A stretch of DNA of 10,282 nt from Chloroflexota bacterium (GTDB lineage Bacteria > Chloroflexota > Anaerolineae > Caldilineales > Caldilineaceae). The stretch covers positions 1 through 10,282 of the forward strand of contig QEUY01000253.1 of the NCBI GenBank assembly GCA_003577365.1, in the 5' to 3' direction. Every line of letters starts with the position of its first letter. The first letter of the stretch is position 1. Position numbers and translations under genes: made by a program. The notes under the pieces were generated by a model. The model was given only the letters and a program-made list of their open reading frames with translations, was not told the origin of the DNA and did no database searches. Of the stretch, positions 1 to 7,460 are shown one piece after another.

Positions 1-1
1 G

Positions 2-1138
2 GTGAGCCAGAACCTGGCCGCCATGCGCGTGCGCCATCTGCTCTCGATGTCCACCGGCCATGATGTGGACGCCACCGGCCCCGCCACCGAGGACCCGGAC
101 GGCAACTGGGCACGCGGCTTTCTGGCCCAGCCGGTGACGCACGAACCGGGAACCTATTTTGTCTATAACAGCGCCGCGACCTACATGCTCTCGGCCATCA
201 TCCAAAAGCTGGCGGGCATGACGCTGCTCGACTATCTGACCCCGCGGCTGTTCGAGCCGCTGGGCATCGAAGGCGCGACCTGGCAAAGCTGCCCGCGCGG
301 CGTCAACGCCGGCGGCTGGGGGCTGGCGATCAAGACCCAGGACATCGCCTGCTTCGGCCAGCTCTATCTAGACCAAGGCCGCTGGCAAGGCCGGCAGATC
401 GTGCCCGCCGCCTGGGTGGCAGAGGCGACGGCCAAGCATGCGAACAACGACAACGACCCCAAGCGTCCGCTAGACTGGAAACAGGGCTATGGCTATCAGT
501 TCTGGCGCTGCCGTCACAACGCCTATCGCGGCGACGGCGCGTTCGGCCAATACTGCGTGGTGATGCCCGACCAAGGCGCGGTGCTGGCGATCACCAGCGG
601 CGTGCCCGATATGCAGGCCGTGCTGAACCTGGCCTGGAAGCATCTGCTGCCCGCCATGCAGGACGCGCCGCTGCGCGAAAACAGCAAAGCGCACAAGGCG
701 CTGCAGAAGCGGCTGGCGGGTCTGGCGATCTGCCCGCCGCAGGGCGAGGCGACCTCCCCCTTGGCGGCGCAGGTGTCGGGCAAGACCTATCGCTTTGGCA
801 AAAACAAACAGGGGGTCCGCGGTCTGCACTGCGAGTTTAGCCGCAAAGGCGCGGTGCTAACGATGCAGACCGCCGACGGCGAGGATCGCATCGAGCTGGG
901 GCATGGCGACTGGAAGCCGGGCACGGCGCTCTTTGACCGTGGCGAGACCCGCCCGGTCATGGCCGGCGGCGCGTGGACCGCGCCGGATACCTACACGGCG
1001 CAGCTTTGCTTCCACACCACGCCCTTCATCACCACCACGACGCTGCGCTTTGAGGGCGATACGGTGCGCTATCAATCTCAGGTCAACGTGAGCTTTGGGC
1101 CAAAGCGCCGTCGGGCCTTGACGGGCAAACAGGAGTAG
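2..1138 (+). CDS. Beta-lactamase-family serine hydrolase, 5' end outside window
   Basis: Member of the serine beta-lactamase/penicillin-binding-protein-like hydrolase family (class C type; many members are esterases or D-amino-acid peptidases rather than resistance enzymes). The visible 378 residues include the conserved helix RHLLSMSTG (about 11-19), the Tyr-containing second motif YNS (55-57, after EPGTYFV) and a GDGAFGQY segment (178-185) at the position of the KTG-like third motif. The catalytic SxxK motif normally precedes RHLLSM, so it must lie left of the window. The reading frame is open to base 2, and the GTG there is unlikely to be the true start. Residues from about 240 form an extra C-terminal beta-rich domain, as in many serine hydrolases with a lipocalin-like tail. 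It is transcribed toward the minus-strand glycan operon and has its own terminator, so it is probably not part of that system. Family is confident; substrate is unknown. Confidence 0.87.
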   Translation: MSQNLAAMRVRHLLSMSTGHDVDATGPATEDPDGNWARGFLAQPVTHEPGTYFVYNSAATYMLSAIIQKLAGMTLLDYLTPRLFEPLGIEGATWQSCPRGVNAGGWGLAIKTQDIACFGQLYLDQGRWQGRQIVPAAWVAEATAKHANNDNDPKRPLDWKQGYGYQFWRCRHNAYRGDGAFGQYCVVMPDQGAVLAITSGVPDMQAVLNLAWKHLLPAMQDAPLRENSKAHKALQKRLAGLAICPPQGEATSPLAAQVSGKTYRFGKNKQGVRGLHCEFSRKGAVLTMQTADGEDRIELGHGDWKPGTALFDRGETRPVMAGGAWTAPDTYTAQLCFHTTPFITTTTLRFEGDTVRYQSQVNVSFGPKRRRALTGKQE

Positions 1139-1172
1139 ACACCGGCCAGGGTAAGCGCAGGCCATCCCTGCC

Positions 1173-1218
1173 AAAACAGCTTGGCAACGCAGGTAAGCGG
1201 TGTTGCCAAGTTGTTTTT
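1173..1218 (+). terminator. Strong rho-independent terminator after the serine hydrolase gene
   Basis: A long inverted repeat begins 35 bases after the hydrolase stop codon. The perfect core is CTTGGCAAC (1180-1188) against GTTGCCAAG (1202-1210). It extends outward through AAAACAG paired with TTGTTTT (one G-T wobble) and inward by two more pairs, giving about 18 pairs around a 9-base loop. A run of five T (1214-1218) closes the right side. The A-run on the left also gives a T-run on the opposite strand, so it could act in both directions. Confidence 0.82.
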
Positions 1219-1265
1219 CAGGTTATACATAGACGCGGTCATTATCACAAAGGCGCGGTGACAAG

Positions 1266-1661
1266 ATGGGATGGGATGTGAGCAAGCCATGGTATCATGG
1301 CTCGCCTACGAAGCTGACATGGCTGCGCATCGGCAGCACGATCACACAAGACCGCGACCTAGCGCGGGTCTTTTCGCATAAACCAACCTTGGTATACCAA
1401 GATGTTGATGCAGCAGGGCAGCGTATCCTCAAGCACAATGGGATGCAGCCGGGCTATCTCTACCGGCTTATAACGCCGCTCGGCGCGGCGGAGATTGAGC
1501 CACATCCAACGAGCACGATGGAGGCCGGTCAGGAATGGTTAACGCAGTGTGAGCTTGAGGTTGAGCTAGTGGAGCCAACCCTTGTTGATGCCGCGGAAGT
1601 CCTGAGTGAAGCAGAGGTCGCCGCCCTGTACCGATGGGCGGCAGAGCAACGCACGACCTGA
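1266..1661 (+). CDS. Small orphan protein, possible ADP-ribosyltransferase-like fold
   Basis: A 131-residue soluble protein that I cannot name with confidence. The ATG at 1266 is preceded by GGTGA (1257-1261) at a 4-base spacing, which supports this start. An in-frame GTG at 1278 is the alternative. There is no signal peptide or membrane segment. Visible segments are WYHGSP (9-14), GSTITQDRDLARVFSHKP (23-40), GYLYRL (63-68) and an acidic C-terminal half (about 86-117). An N-terminal YHG(S/T) followed by a GS-T-x-A-x-F block recalls Arr-like or small toxin-like ADP-ribosyltransferases, whose fold uses a His near the N-terminus, a central Tyr and a later acidic residue. This is a resemblance only. 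The gene stands alone between a terminator and the tail of the convergent glycan operon, and it looks less GC-rich than its neighbours, which may mean separate acquisition. Confidence 0.68.
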   Translation: MGWDVSKPWYHGSPTKLTWLRIGSTITQDRDLARVFSHKPTLVYQDVDAAGQRILKHNGMQPGYLYRLITPLGAAEIEPHPTSTMEAGQEWLTQCELEVELVEPTLVDAAEVLSEAEVAALYRWAAEQRTT

Positions 1662-1734
1662 GGGTGATCTCTCAAGCACCCCAGAAGAGGTATCTTCCAG
1701 AAAACGAGGACCTTCCTGAAAGACATCGGATCAC

Positions 1735-2937
1735 TCACGCCCCGACCGCGGCCAGGCACATCTGCTCGAACTGCGCGGCGCTGCGCGTCCAGGAAAAATG
1801 CTGCGCGGCAAAGGCGCGACCCTGCGCGGCCAAGCGCGCCTGTTCCTCCGGGCGCTGCAGCAGATCGGCCACACGCCGCGCAAAGCCTTCGTCCTCGTCG
1901 GCCACACAGACCGGCGCCTCCACGCCGTCGCCCACACGCAGCCCTTGGGCTGCAATCGACGTGGTGACAATCGGGATCTCCATTGCCAACGCTTCCTGCA
2001 GCTTGTTCTGCATCCCCGCCCCAAAACGCAGCGGCGCCACAAAGACCGCGGCCTGCTCCAGATAGTCGCGCAGGTCTTCGACAAAGCCGGTCACGGTCAC
2101 GTCGGGGTGCGCCTGCGCCCGCTGCACCAACGCCGGGGTCGGGCTGCGCCCCGCCAAGATCAGCCGCACATCGGGGACCAGCAGGCGCAGATGCGGCAGA
2201 ATGTTGTCGACCAGGCGCAGCGCGGCGTCCTCATTGGGCGAATAGTCCATCACACCGGTAAAGATCACGGTGTTGGGCTGCGGCGCACGGCTGCGCCGCG
2301 TCCAGTAGTCGATATCCAGCCCGTTGGGGATGACCGCAGCGTCGCTGTTTGGCCCCAAGATCACATCACGGTCGCGCTGCGAGATAAAGGCCACCTGCCG
2401 CGTCGCCTGCACCATCTTGCGTTCGACACGGCGCACCTGGAGATAGCGCAGCCCCAGCGCCGCCGCCATCACGGGGTTGACATGCTGCATTTTGGTGCGG
2501 ATGCGAAACGAGGTGGCGTCGCAGAAGTCGACCACCATGGGCAGGTCGTGCCAATCCTCGACGGCGCGATAGCAGTCCTTGCCGTGAAAGAGCAGCACGT
2601 CGAACTGTGCGTCGCGCGCCAGGCGGCGCAGGGTCTGGCGCATCTGCTCCACGCTGCGGCGCAAGCCGATCTGCTGGGCCAGCGGGCGACCGACCAGCGG
2701 CAGCCGCTTGGCGATGGCCTGCCCCGCCGATGCCGTCGAGCCGTTGGTCTTAAAGATGATGACCTGTTCGGTGATCGCCTGCATTTCGCTCAGCGCAACT
2801 TCCTTGATCGGGGCACGCTCCAGCGTGAGCAAGGTGATGGCGTGGCGCTTGGCCAGTTCGCGCAGGATATAGTAATGGCGGTAGGAGCCGCGCAGCGCCG
2901 GGTGTTGAAAGGTCGGGGTGATGTAGAGAATTTTCAT
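1735..2937 (-). CDS. Glycosyltransferase, GT4-like (EpsH1/PEP-CTERM-associated type)
   Basis: A 400-residue GT-B-fold retaining glycosyltransferase, expected to transfer a sugar from a nucleotide-sugar donor onto a growing surface glycan at the cytoplasmic membrane face. Evidence: N-terminal MKILYITPTF; VVDFCDATS (135-143) at the domain linker; VIPNGLDIDYW (202-212); VIFTGVMDYSPNEDA (224-238); and the donor-site block GAGMQNKLQEALAM (306-319). The last two closely resemble the sugar-transferase subgroup found in PEP-CTERM/EpsH1 clusters. As in that subgroup, the first Glu of the usual EX7E motif is absent. I prefer the ATG at 2937, because it forms an ATGA overlap with the deacetylase stop and gives the typical N-terminus. 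An in-frame ATG at 2949 (MDKR added) is possible; neither has a clear Shine-Dalgarno. It is the last gene of the minus-strand operon. Acceptor and donor sugars are unknown. Confidence 0.93.
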   Translation of the reverse strand: MKILYITPTFQHPALRGSYRHYYILRELAKRHAITLLTLERAPIKEVALSEMQAITEQVIIFKTNGSTASAGQAIAKRLPLVGRPLAQQIGLRRSVEQMRQTLRRLARDAQFDVLLFHGKDCYRAVEDWHDLPMVVDFCDATSFRIRTKMQHVNPVMAAALGLRYLQVRRVERKMVQATRQVAFISQRDRDVILGPNSDAAVIPNGLDIDYWTRRSRAPQPNTVIFTGVMDYSPNEDAALRLVDNILPHLRLLVPDVRLILAGRSPTPALVQRAQAHPDVTVTGFVEDLRDYLEQAAVFVAPLRFGAGMQNKLQEALAMEIPIVTTSIAAQGLRVGDGVEAPVCVADEDEGFARRVADLLQRPEEQARLAAQGRAFAAQHFSWTRSAAQFEQMCLAAVGA

Positions 2938-3941
2938 GCGCTTGTCCATGTGTGCATCTGGAGGCGCAGAACCGGCAGCGAGGTGTTGTGCCCCACGTTG
3001 ATGCGGCGCAACTGCAGCCGGTCGGCGGTTTTCAGATCGTTGATGCCGTGTCCGGTGAGAAAGGCGAGCACAAACCCCGCCTGCCGCAGCACCTGCACCA
3101 CCTCGGCATTAGCCCCGCCGCTCGGATAGGCAAAGATGGGCAGGGCCGCGCCGGTCTCACGTTCCAGGTCGTGCAGCGAGTCGAGCGCCTCCTGGCGCAT
3201 GGCGTCGGGCGCGACGCGTGTCATCAGCGGATGGTTGCGCGTGTGCGCGCCCAGCGTCACCCCCTCTCGCACCAGCCGGCGCAGCGCGTCCCAGCCCAGC
3301 ACCGCCGCCGGCGGGGGCGGCGTCCCCAGGGATTGGCAGACCTGCTCGACCCACTGCATGGCTTCGGCGTGGGGCAGCGTCTTGACGTGGTCGCGCAAGT
3401 GGCTAAAGGCCTGCTCGCGCTGCGCCGGGGTCTTGAGCGAAAACCGGCCTAGCGGCGACGACACCGCCTGGTCACTATCGGCCTGGGCCAGCGCATGGTA
3501 GAGGCGATCCCACCAGAAGACGCGTTCGGGGTGGTCGGGAAAGGCCGTGGGCACAAAGAGCGTGGCAGGCAGCCCCAGCCGCCGCAGGATCGGCCAGGCG
3601 TTTTCGGCAAAATCGACATAGGCGTCGTCAAAGGTGATCAGGAGTGAGCGCGGCGGCAGCGGCTCCCCGTCCACATAAAAACGCAGCAGGTCGGGCATCC
3701 CAATCACATTGTACGCCGCGGCCACATAGCGCATCTGCTGCTCAAAATCGCGCGGGGTGACCATAATACGCGGGTAGACTCCGGCAGTGCGCGCCAGGTT
3801 TTCCACGCGGTGATAGGTCAAGACGCGCAGCAGATCCGCCTGTTCCCCTTGCCTGCGCTCCAGGAGGGATAGAAAATGGGTGAAGGCGGGGGTATTGATC
3901 GCCCGCCGGGCGGCGTTTTTCAGGGTTTTCTGAATGGTCAT
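2934..3941 (-). CDS. NodB-domain polysaccharide deacetylase
   Basis: About 335 residues; a carbohydrate esterase 4-type deacetylase that removes N- or O-acetyl groups from a glycan using a metal ion. Visible motifs: LRVLTYHRV (38-46) at the start of the domain; TFDDAY (103-108), with the catalytic and metal-binding Asp pair; HTRNH (233-237), giving the two metal-binding His; and FAYPSGG (270-276). A WWDRLYHAL insert (143-151) is typical of deacetylases in exopolysaccharide clusters. There is no signal peptide or membrane helix, so the protein looks cytoplasmic or membrane-peripheral. The chosen ATG at 3941 lies 14 bases after the ATP-grasp stop. A TTG at 3959 overlaps that stop as TTGA and would add six residues; I see no ribosome site that decides between them. 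Its own stop overlaps the glycosyltransferase start by four bases, suggesting coupled translation and a shared glycan substrate. Confidence 0.92.
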   Translation of the reverse strand: MTIQKTLKNAARRAINTPAFTHFLSLLERRQGEQADLLRVLTYHRVENLARTAGVYPRIMVTPRDFEQQMRYVAAAYNVIGMPDLLRFYVDGEPLPPRSLLITFDDAYVDFAENAWPILRRLGLPATLFVPTAFPDHPERVFWWDRLYHALAQADSDQAVSSPLGRFSLKTPAQREQAFSHLRDHVKTLPHAEAMQWVEQVCQSLGTPPPPAAVLGWDALRRLVREGVTLGAHTRNHPLMTRVAPDAMRQEALDSLHDLERETGAALPIFAYPSGGANAEVVQVLRQAGFVLAFLTGHGINDLKTADRLQLRRINVGHNTSLPVLRLQMHTWTSA

Positions 3942-3955
3942 CGTGGGGGTCTGGG

Positions 3956-5188
3956 TCAATTCTCGTTGGCTTTGCGATACAGCTTGCGCGCGATCTTGGC
4001 GATCTCCGCCAGGCCGGGCCGCGGGTCGTGCAGCGATACGATGTCGAACCGGTGGCGTGGGTTAAAGAGATTGAGAAAGGCCTTCAGCGCCTCCCGCCGA
4101 GGGGGCATCTCCACAAAGGGATAACGCTGTTTGCCCACCAAAACGGTGAGCATCCAGCCGATATCCAACTCCAGGTTGCGCGAGCACACGCCCGCGGCAT
4201 ACTCCATCGCCGGCGCGGCAGGCGGCGAGGACGGCTCCGCCAAGTAGAGTTCCGCCAGCCGCCGCGGGAAATCCATACCGCTGTGGACGGCGAGCGGCAG
4301 CGACCCCCAGACGCGGCCGTTGATCTCCATCAACTTGGGGCCGGCCTCGCCCACCTTGAACTCCACCATCGCCAGCCCCGTCCACCGCAGATGGCCCAAG
4401 AGCCGCCGCGCATAGTCGTACATCTGCGGGTCCAAGGGGACGCCCTCGCGAAAGGTGCTGACGCCGCCGGTGAGCGGCACTTCGCGCAGCCGCTTGTGCT
4501 GGAATGCGGCAAGCGGCTGCCCGCGGTCCAGCAGCAGTTCGACGCCGTAGCCCACCCCGCGGTGATACTCTTGCAGCAAGACCGGGCAGACCCCCTCATA
4601 GCGCCGCATCTGGGCCGCCAGGTCGCGGGCGTCGGTGGCGTAGGAGACCTTAAAGGCTGCGATCCCCCCCGCCTGCTCCTGATAGAGCCGTGAAAGCTGC
4701 GGCTTGACCACCACCGGCCATGCAAACGCCTGCGCCGCCTCCACCGCCTCTTGGGCAGTATGCACCCAGCGCGTGGCGGGGATGGGGACGCCCAACTGCT
4801 CGGCCAGCGCCAGGGTCTTATTTTTGTCCATCGTCGCCAAGAGCGCGCCGGTCTCCGGCAGGGCCAGCTTGCAGCGCCGTTCAAACTCGGCGCGCCGGGA
4901 GAGAATAGGCAGGATCACATTGTCGGTCACCGGGATCACCAGGTCGATGGCTTGTTCGGCGATCTGGCGTAACAGCGCCTCGGCAAACGCCTGCGGCTCG
5001 GCCTCCGGCTGCGGATAGACAAAGCGCCGGTGCGCATAGCGCGAGCGAAACCCAGGGCTGTGCGGGTCCGCGTCGGCGGCGATCACCATCCAGCCGCGGC
5101 GGCCCAGGCTGCGGATGATGGAGATGGCGCTGCCGCGCCCGGCGTCGGTCACCAGAATGGTGTGCCCGCCCGGCTTGGCTTGACTCAT
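3956..5188 (-). CDS. ATP-grasp carboxylate-amine ligase
   Basis: About 410 residues; an ATP-grasp enzyme that activates a carboxylate as an acyl-phosphate and joins it to an amine or similar nucleophile. The N-terminal pre-ATP-grasp Rossmann segment is ILVTDAGRGSA (11-21) with IAADAD (36-41). It is followed by MDKNK (120-124), VVVKP with the ATP-binding Lys (159-163), the hinge QEYHRGVGYGVEL (206-218), then VEFK (275-278) and MEINGRVWGS (287-296), which carry metal-binding Glu and Asn. I chose the ATG at 5188 because GAGG lies five bases upstream (5194-5197). The frame stays open upstream to a GTG at 5275, which would add a 29-residue Thr/Glu/Ala-rich tail with no good ribosome site; an ATG at 5203 is also possible. 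It lies between the sulfatase-like gene and the deacetylase, so it may decorate the same glycan or a peptide linked to it. The substrate cannot be told from sequence. Confidence 0.9.
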   Translation of the reverse strand: MSQAKPGGHTILVTDAGRGSAISIIRSLGRRGWMVIAADADPHSPGFRSRYAHRRFVYPQPEAEPQAFAEALLRQIAEQAIDLVIPVTDNVILPILSRRAEFERRCKLALPETGALLATMDKNKTLALAEQLGVPIPATRWVHTAQEAVEAAQAFAWPVVVKPQLSRLYQEQAGGIAAFKVSYATDARDLAAQMRRYEGVCPVLLQEYHRGVGYGVELLLDRGQPLAAFQHKRLREVPLTGGVSTFREGVPLDPQMYDYARRLLGHLRWTGLAMVEFKVGEAGPKLMEINGRVWGSLPLAVHSGMDFPRRLAELYLAEPSSPPAAPAMEYAAGVCSRNLELDIGWMLTVLVGKQRYPFVEMPPRREALKAFLNLFNPRHRFDIVSLHDPRPGLAEIAKIARKLYRKANEN

Positions 5189-5193
5189 CTGCG

Positions 5194-5197
5194 CCTC
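5194..5197 (-). promoter_or_regulatory. Ribosome binding site deciding the ATP-grasp start
   Basis: GAGG on the minus strand, five bases before the ATG at 5188. It is the best Shine-Dalgarno among the candidate starts (5275 GTG, 5203 ATG, 5188 ATG) and favours the shorter protein. Confidence 0.5.
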
Positions 5198-5313
5198 GAC
5201 CATATGAGCAGCCGGAGCGCCGCCCGGGGTTTCAGCCACAGTCTCGGTCGTGTTCTCAGTCGCAGTTTCGATCACGGTAATGCGTCAGTTCCTGTCAATT
5301 GGCGGCGGCGCGT

Positions 5314-6648
5314 CTAGTGCTCTTGGTAGCCCAAGTCGCGCAGCCGCAGGCTCAGTTGATCCGGCTCATCCGCCGTCAGGGCATTGGTCGCCATATCCAG
5401 CGACGCAGAGGCCGCCCCGTAGAGTTCATCCAGGCGGGCGCGCATCTTGCGGACGGTATCCGGCTGGTGGCCGGCCAGGTTGGCGCGTTCCGCCGGGTCT
5501 TGCTTCAGGTCATACAGCTCCTCCGGCAGCGCCTGGTTGCTCCAACTGCGCACATATTTGTAGCGTTCGGTGCGGACGCTGGCGAGCCAGAAACGGGGTT
5601 CGACCATGCCGTGCGCGCCGCTGGCCTGGGTGTAGATGGCACGTTCGGGCCAGGTCTGGCTGGGCTGGCGAATATAGGGCATGAGATCGATGCCGCTCAG
5701 GAGCGGCAGCGGGTCTAGGTCGAGCGCGGCCAGCAGCGTAGGCACGATGTCGACATGGCTGGTCAACCCTGTCACTTCCAGCCCGCGTGGGAAGACCCCC
5801 GGCCCATAGAAGATGAGCGGGACATGGATCAGCGAGTCGTAGACATGAAAGCCATGGCCCTGCCAGGCGCGTACAAAATCGCTCTCGCGCCGCCGCACAA
5901 AATGCGCCGTCTTGAGCAGGGCCGCGTTGGCCGCGCCGCGCAGATGCATGAGGGCGCGCGAATGGCGCTTGAGCCAAGACGTCCACTGCTTCAGCCCAAA
6001 GACCAGTTCATTGCTCTTGGTGTCTGCCAGATATTCGCCGTAGTCGCCGGTCAAGACGATGATGGTCTCTTCGCCCGCCGCCTCCAGGATATGGGCCAAC
6101 TGACGGTCGAGCGACGAGACGGCACGGGCATAGGAGTGCTGGCCGAACTCGGCGCGGTTGTGCTCAGCGGTGATGCGCCGCGGGTGGTGCAGTTCCCAGA
6201 GATGCAAAAAGCCAAACCAAGGCCGCGGCAGATCGCCGCGCAGCTTGGCGACCAGCCGGTCGCCAAAGCCGGTGTCCAGCCAGTCTGCATAAGGGCGGTG
6301 GCGGTAGCTGTCGAAGCCACGGCTCAGCCCCGTCGCCGCTTCCAGCGGGCCGGTCGTCTCGGCCCAGGTATGATAGCCATGGCGCTTCAAGACCTCCGGC
6401 AGCGTGGGCAGGCTGGGGCGCAGTTGCCCGCTGACAGGCGTGTTGATGCCATGCACAAATGGGTATGCGCCGGTCAGGATGCTGGTGGCGCTGGTGGTGG
6501 TGGTGGACGCGGTCGAAAATGCCTGAGTGCAGACTACCGCCTGGCGGCGCAGACGGTCGAGCGTTGGCGTTTCGCAGCGGCGCTGGGTTCCCCAACAATG
6601 ATCGGCGCGCAGCGAATCTACCATGATGAACAGGACATTGCGTTTCAT
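5314..6648 (-). CDS. Sulfatase/alkaline-phosphatase-superfamily protein without the formylglycine cysteine
   Basis: 444 residues from the ATG at 6648, which has a strong GGGAGG site five bases upstream; the frame is open further upstream to 6711 but that part looks non-coding. The sulfatase fold is clear: NVLFIMVDSLRADH (4-17) with the first metal-binding Asp; TSILTGAYPFVHG (55-67); LTGDYGEYL (199-207); then VPLIFYGPG and a C-terminal segment with DIVPTLLAALDL and ELYDLKQDPAE, typical of sulfatases. In true sulfatases the block before LTG reads C/S-x-P-x-R. Here the aligned residues are T50-T-T-S-A54, so Cys is Thr and Arg is Ala, and the usual DH metal pair is D202-Y203. About 50 residues rich in Trp/Arg (208-255) are inserted after GEYL. 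There is no signal peptide or membrane helix. Thr-nucleophile relatives include phosphoethanolamine and glycerol-phosphate transferases. Fold is confident; sulfatase activity is doubtful. Confidence 0.88.
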   Translation of the reverse strand: MKRNVLFIMVDSLRADHCWGTQRRCETPTLDRLRRQAVVCTQAFSTASTTTTSATSILTGAYPFVHGINTPVSGQLRPSLPTLPEVLKRHGYHTWAETTGPLEAATGLSRGFDSYRHRPYADWLDTGFGDRLVAKLRGDLPRPWFGFLHLWELHHPRRITAEHNRAEFGQHSYARAVSSLDRQLAHILEAAGEETIIVLTGDYGEYLADTKSNELVFGLKQWTSWLKRHSRALMHLRGAANAALLKTAHFVRRRESDFVRAWQGHGFHVYDSLIHVPLIFYGPGVFPRGLEVTGLTSHVDIVPTLLAALDLDPLPLLSGIDLMPYIRQPSQTWPERAIYTQASGAHGMVEPRFWLASVRTERYKYVRSWSNQALPEELYDLKQDPAERANLAGHQPDTVRKMRARLDELYGAASASLDMATNALTADEPDQLSLRLRDLGYQEH

Positions 6649-6653
6649 CGATG

Positions 6654-6659
6654 CCTCCC
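6654..6659 (-). promoter_or_regulatory. Strong ribosome binding site of the sulfatase-like gene
   Basis: GGGAGG on the minus strand, five bases before the ATG at 6648. It is the clearest Shine-Dalgarno in the window and fixes this start rather than codons further upstream. Confidence 0.75.
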
Positions 6660-6671
6660 GGCAACTCCCCC

Positions 6672-6704
6672 AAAATGCTGTGACCGCCGGCAGCGGTCGC
6701 AACA
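6672..6704 (-). terminator. Possible intra-operon terminator/attenuator before the sulfatase-like gene
   Basis: In the 84-base gap between the thymidylate-kinase-like gene and the sulfatase-like gene. A perfect six-pair core GACCGC/GCGGTC (6682-6687 and 6693-6698) around a five-base loop extends by further pairs, with one wobble and one mismatch, out to 6676 and 6704. Read on the minus strand, the hairpin is followed by TTTT (6675-6672). The T-run is short, so it is likely to be a partial terminator or an mRNA-stabilising end. Confidence 0.42.
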
Positions 6705-6732
6705 CACCCACCTAGTTTCGCTAGGCCGCCGC

Positions 6733-7440
6733 TCAGACCCGACGCGGGGCAGCCGTGCGGAAATTCGCGCGGAAATTCGTGACGAGATCGGTCACTTCCT
6801 GCACCACGCGATCTTGTGGCTGCGTCGCATCGACGGTGACGAAATTCGGCACCAGCTCGCGAAGCTGCAGATACTCCTGCCGCCGGTGCTCCATCGTTTC
6901 CAGCGTGCCTTCCTGTTTGCGCGCCATCAAGACCTCGGCGGGCGCGTCCAAAAAGATCACCAGATCGGGTCGGGGGTAGAAACGCTCCAGCATCTGCCCG
7001 TGGATGCGGCTGCTCCACAGGCGATTTTGCGGGCGGTCGGCCACGTCATAAAAATAATAGTCAAAGAGAAAATGACGGTCGAAAAGCACAATATAGCCGC
7101 GGCGCAGGTAGTACCACACGATCCCCTGCCGGTACCACTCTTCGCCGACTTGGTTGAGCATACGCAGGCCGGATTTGATCTCGGCTCTCAGCCGTTTCAA
7201 CCCGCCTTTGGGGGGCGCTTTGACCTGGCTTGGGTCACGCGGCCCGGCCATGCTCAGGGGGCGGCCGCGCGCCCGCTTGAGCGCATACCACAGGCGCGTG
7301 GTCGGCAGCATGACATTGCTGGCTTCGGGGTTGATGCCCAGATAGACATATTTGATACGGAGCTGCGGGGCCTGGGCCAGATAGCGCCCTACGGTCGTCT
7401 TGCCTGCGCCATCGGCCCCCACCAAAGCGACTGTAAACAT
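6733..7440 (-). CDS. Thymidylate-kinase-like P-loop kinase
   Basis: 235 residues from the ATG at 7440 (another ATG at 7449 adds three residues). P-loop GADGAGKT (8-15), DRH (121-123) at the position of the DRY/DRH motif of thymidylate kinases, and PDLVIFLDAP (158-167) leading to an Arg-containing lid region (about 174-187) place it in the TMPK-like nucleotide-kinase group. It is slightly longer than housekeeping thymidylate kinases, with a Lys/Arg/Pro-rich stretch at about 55-85 that they lack, and it sits among glycan genes, so the substrate may be a different nucleotide or a sugar. The upstream APH-like gene ends 64 bases earlier and is separated from it by a small hairpin. In the sequence as given, the frame is continuous with the frameshifted APH-like gene, which makes one apparent 613-residue fusion. 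I treat the two as separate genes. Confidence 0.85.
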   Translation of the reverse strand: MFTVALVGADGAGKTTVGRYLAQAPQLRIKYVYLGINPEASNVMLPTTRLWYALKRARGRPLSMAGPRDPSQVKAPPKGGLKRLRAEIKSGLRMLNQVGEEWYRQGIVWYYLRRGYIVLFDRHFLFDYYFYDVADRPQNRLWSSRIHGQMLERFYPRPDLVIFLDAPAEVLMARKQEGTLETMEHRRQEYLQLRELVPNFVTVDATQPQDRVVQEVTDLVTNFRANFRTAAPRRV

Positions 7441-7460
7441 AGCTCTCATCCGGTCGTTGC

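Noticed and set aside
1203..1229. Promoter for the orphan gene: TTGCCA, 15-base spacer, TATACA
   Set aside because: The -35-like element is the right arm of the terminator hairpin and the spacer is short, so the match could be chance.
1798..3129. Long plus-strand open frame of 443 residues opposite the glycosyltransferase
   Set aside because: It is Arg/Gln/His-rich, has no recognisable motif and lies antisense to a clearly coding gene in high-GC DNA, so it is a shadow frame. Long plus-strand frames at 5755-7476 and 7723-8658 were rejected for the same reason.
6649..6711. N-terminal extension of the sulfatase-like protein
   Set aside because: The extension has no conserved sequence, overlaps the hairpin at 6672-6704, and the GGGAGG site clearly points to the ATG at 6648.
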